A DNA stretch of 14,416 bases, from NCBI GenBank assembly GCA_002839245.1, contig PGXR01000048.1:1-14416 (forward strand), in the 5' to 3' direction. Shown piece after piece: positions 14,142 through 14,416 of this stretch. Position 1 is the stretch's first letter. Each line of letters starts with the position of its first letter. The stretch is from Spirochaetae bacterium HGW-Spirochaetae-7 (GTDB lineage: Bacteria; Spirochaetota; Spirochaetia; Treponematales; UBA12059). The notes beneath the pieces are model-generated. The model ran no database searches. It had not been told where the DNA came from and worked only from the letters and a program-made list of their open reading frames with translations. The position numbers were made by a program, and so were the translations under genes.

Positions 14142-14268
14142 CCCTGTCCTCCGGCTCGAGAAGTCAGCCTACTCTACTACGGCGCCGGCGGCGCGGGCAA
14201 GGATCGACCGGCGGGTATTCGGCATAGACCTTGGGGCTGAAATCGGATAGGATATTCCTTCAATTCAC

Positions 14269-14290
14269 GTCCATGTCCTGGACGGTCCAG
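14269..14290 (+). promoter_or_regulatory. Cluster of GTCCA/TGGAC half-sites; 13-bp palindrome
   Basis: GTCCA (14269-14273), TGGAC (14279-14283) and GTCCA (14285-14289) alternate in orientation within 21 bases. CTGGAC-G-GTCCAG (14278-14290) is a perfect palindrome with a one-base centre. It lies about 40 bases upstream of the lysine-rich gene start and is a candidate operator. A GTCCA/TGGAC hairpin with a five-base loop followed by a T-run (14297-14301) could alternatively act as a weak terminator. Confidence 0.3.
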
Positions 14291-14328
14291 CCTCAATTTT
14301 TCCGTTCCCGGTGATGAAAGGACGTTCC

Positions 14329-14416
14329 GTGGCGAAAAAGCCCAATTATTCGTTCGAAAAACGGCAGAAAGACCTTGCCAAGAAGAAAAAGAAGGAAGAG
14401 AAGCTCAAGAAGAAGC
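14329..14416 (+). CDS. Small lysine-rich protein (N-terminal part, cut by window end)
   Basis: 29 codons are visible, starting at GTG with AAAGGA six bases upstream. It reads AKKPNYSFEKRQKDLAKKKK and continues as Lys/Glu helix to the end of the window. It resembles a widespread group of short, very basic hypothetical proteins that begin KPNY(x)FEKRQ(K/R)(E/D)LAK in many proteobacteria and others; function is unknown to me. An in-frame ATG at 14314 would add five residues (MKGRS) but sits less well relative to the Shine-Dalgarno. The 3' end is outside the window. Confidence 0.65.
   Translation, partial: MAKKPNYSFEKRQKDLAKKKKKEEKLKKK

Noticed and set aside
1..14416. tRNA, rRNA, CRISPR arrays and long nucleotide repeats
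   Set aside because: Read through for cloverleaf ends, regularly spaced direct repeats and rRNA-like stretches; none seen. A tRNA or CRISPR scan would confirm.

Overview
The window is GC-rich, gene-dense bacterial chromosomal DNA of a Gram-negative-type cell: it encodes a secreted protein with a predicted outer-membrane beta-barrel. The mix of a CsgG/LpoB-like lumenal domain fused to a small barrel, a topoisomerase I with an unusual zinc-free tail, and an mgtA/PTS-EIIA/mprF operon makes me lean towards a free-living or host-associated spirochaete (Treponema/Spirochaeta relatives). A deltaproteobacterial-type origin is not excluded, because the PAS protein with CxxC tail is common there. There is no rRNA, tRNA, CRISPR array or recognisable insertion sequence, and no gene-free stretch longer than about 190 bases.

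Layout. 1-2271 (+): topA without its first ~100 codons, ending in three copies of a ~64-residue repeat instead of zinc ribbons. 2352-3491 (-): exported CsgG-like/beta-barrel protein, convergent with topA. 3603-5274 (+): two-gene unit of a stand-alone B3/4 (PheT-type editing-domain) protein and a LysO lysine exporter, one base apart. 5394-6557 (+): an AT-richer AAA+ ATPase/DUF4143 gene with its own good promoter and a 9-bp inverted repeat whose right arm contains the Shine-Dalgarno. 12625-6562 (-): operon mgtA > EIIA-domain protein > mprF, both junctions being ATGA overlaps. 12744-13336 (+): small cysteine-rich PAS protein gene broken by a one-base frameshift. 14141-13350 (-): putative HExxH metallopeptidase with C-terminal coiled coil. 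14329-14416 (+): start of a short lysine-rich protein, cut by the window end.

How the parts may work together. The operon couples magnesium import (MgtA), a PTS-type phospho-acceptor domain whose active-site His sits inside a CPHC motif, and the enzyme that makes and flips lysyl-phosphatidylglycerol (MprF). This suggests one regulated response to low Mg2+ and envelope stress. Across the ATPase gene lie a lysine exporter and a tRNA-editing-type domain; with MprF, which consumes Lys-tRNA, the neighbourhood has a lysine/aminoacyl-tRNA theme. That link is inference. The most novel-looking items are the EIIA with CPHC in the mgtA-mprF operon, the B3/4-LysO pair, the topA repeat tail, the inverted repeat at the ATPase start and the HExxH/coiled-coil protein.
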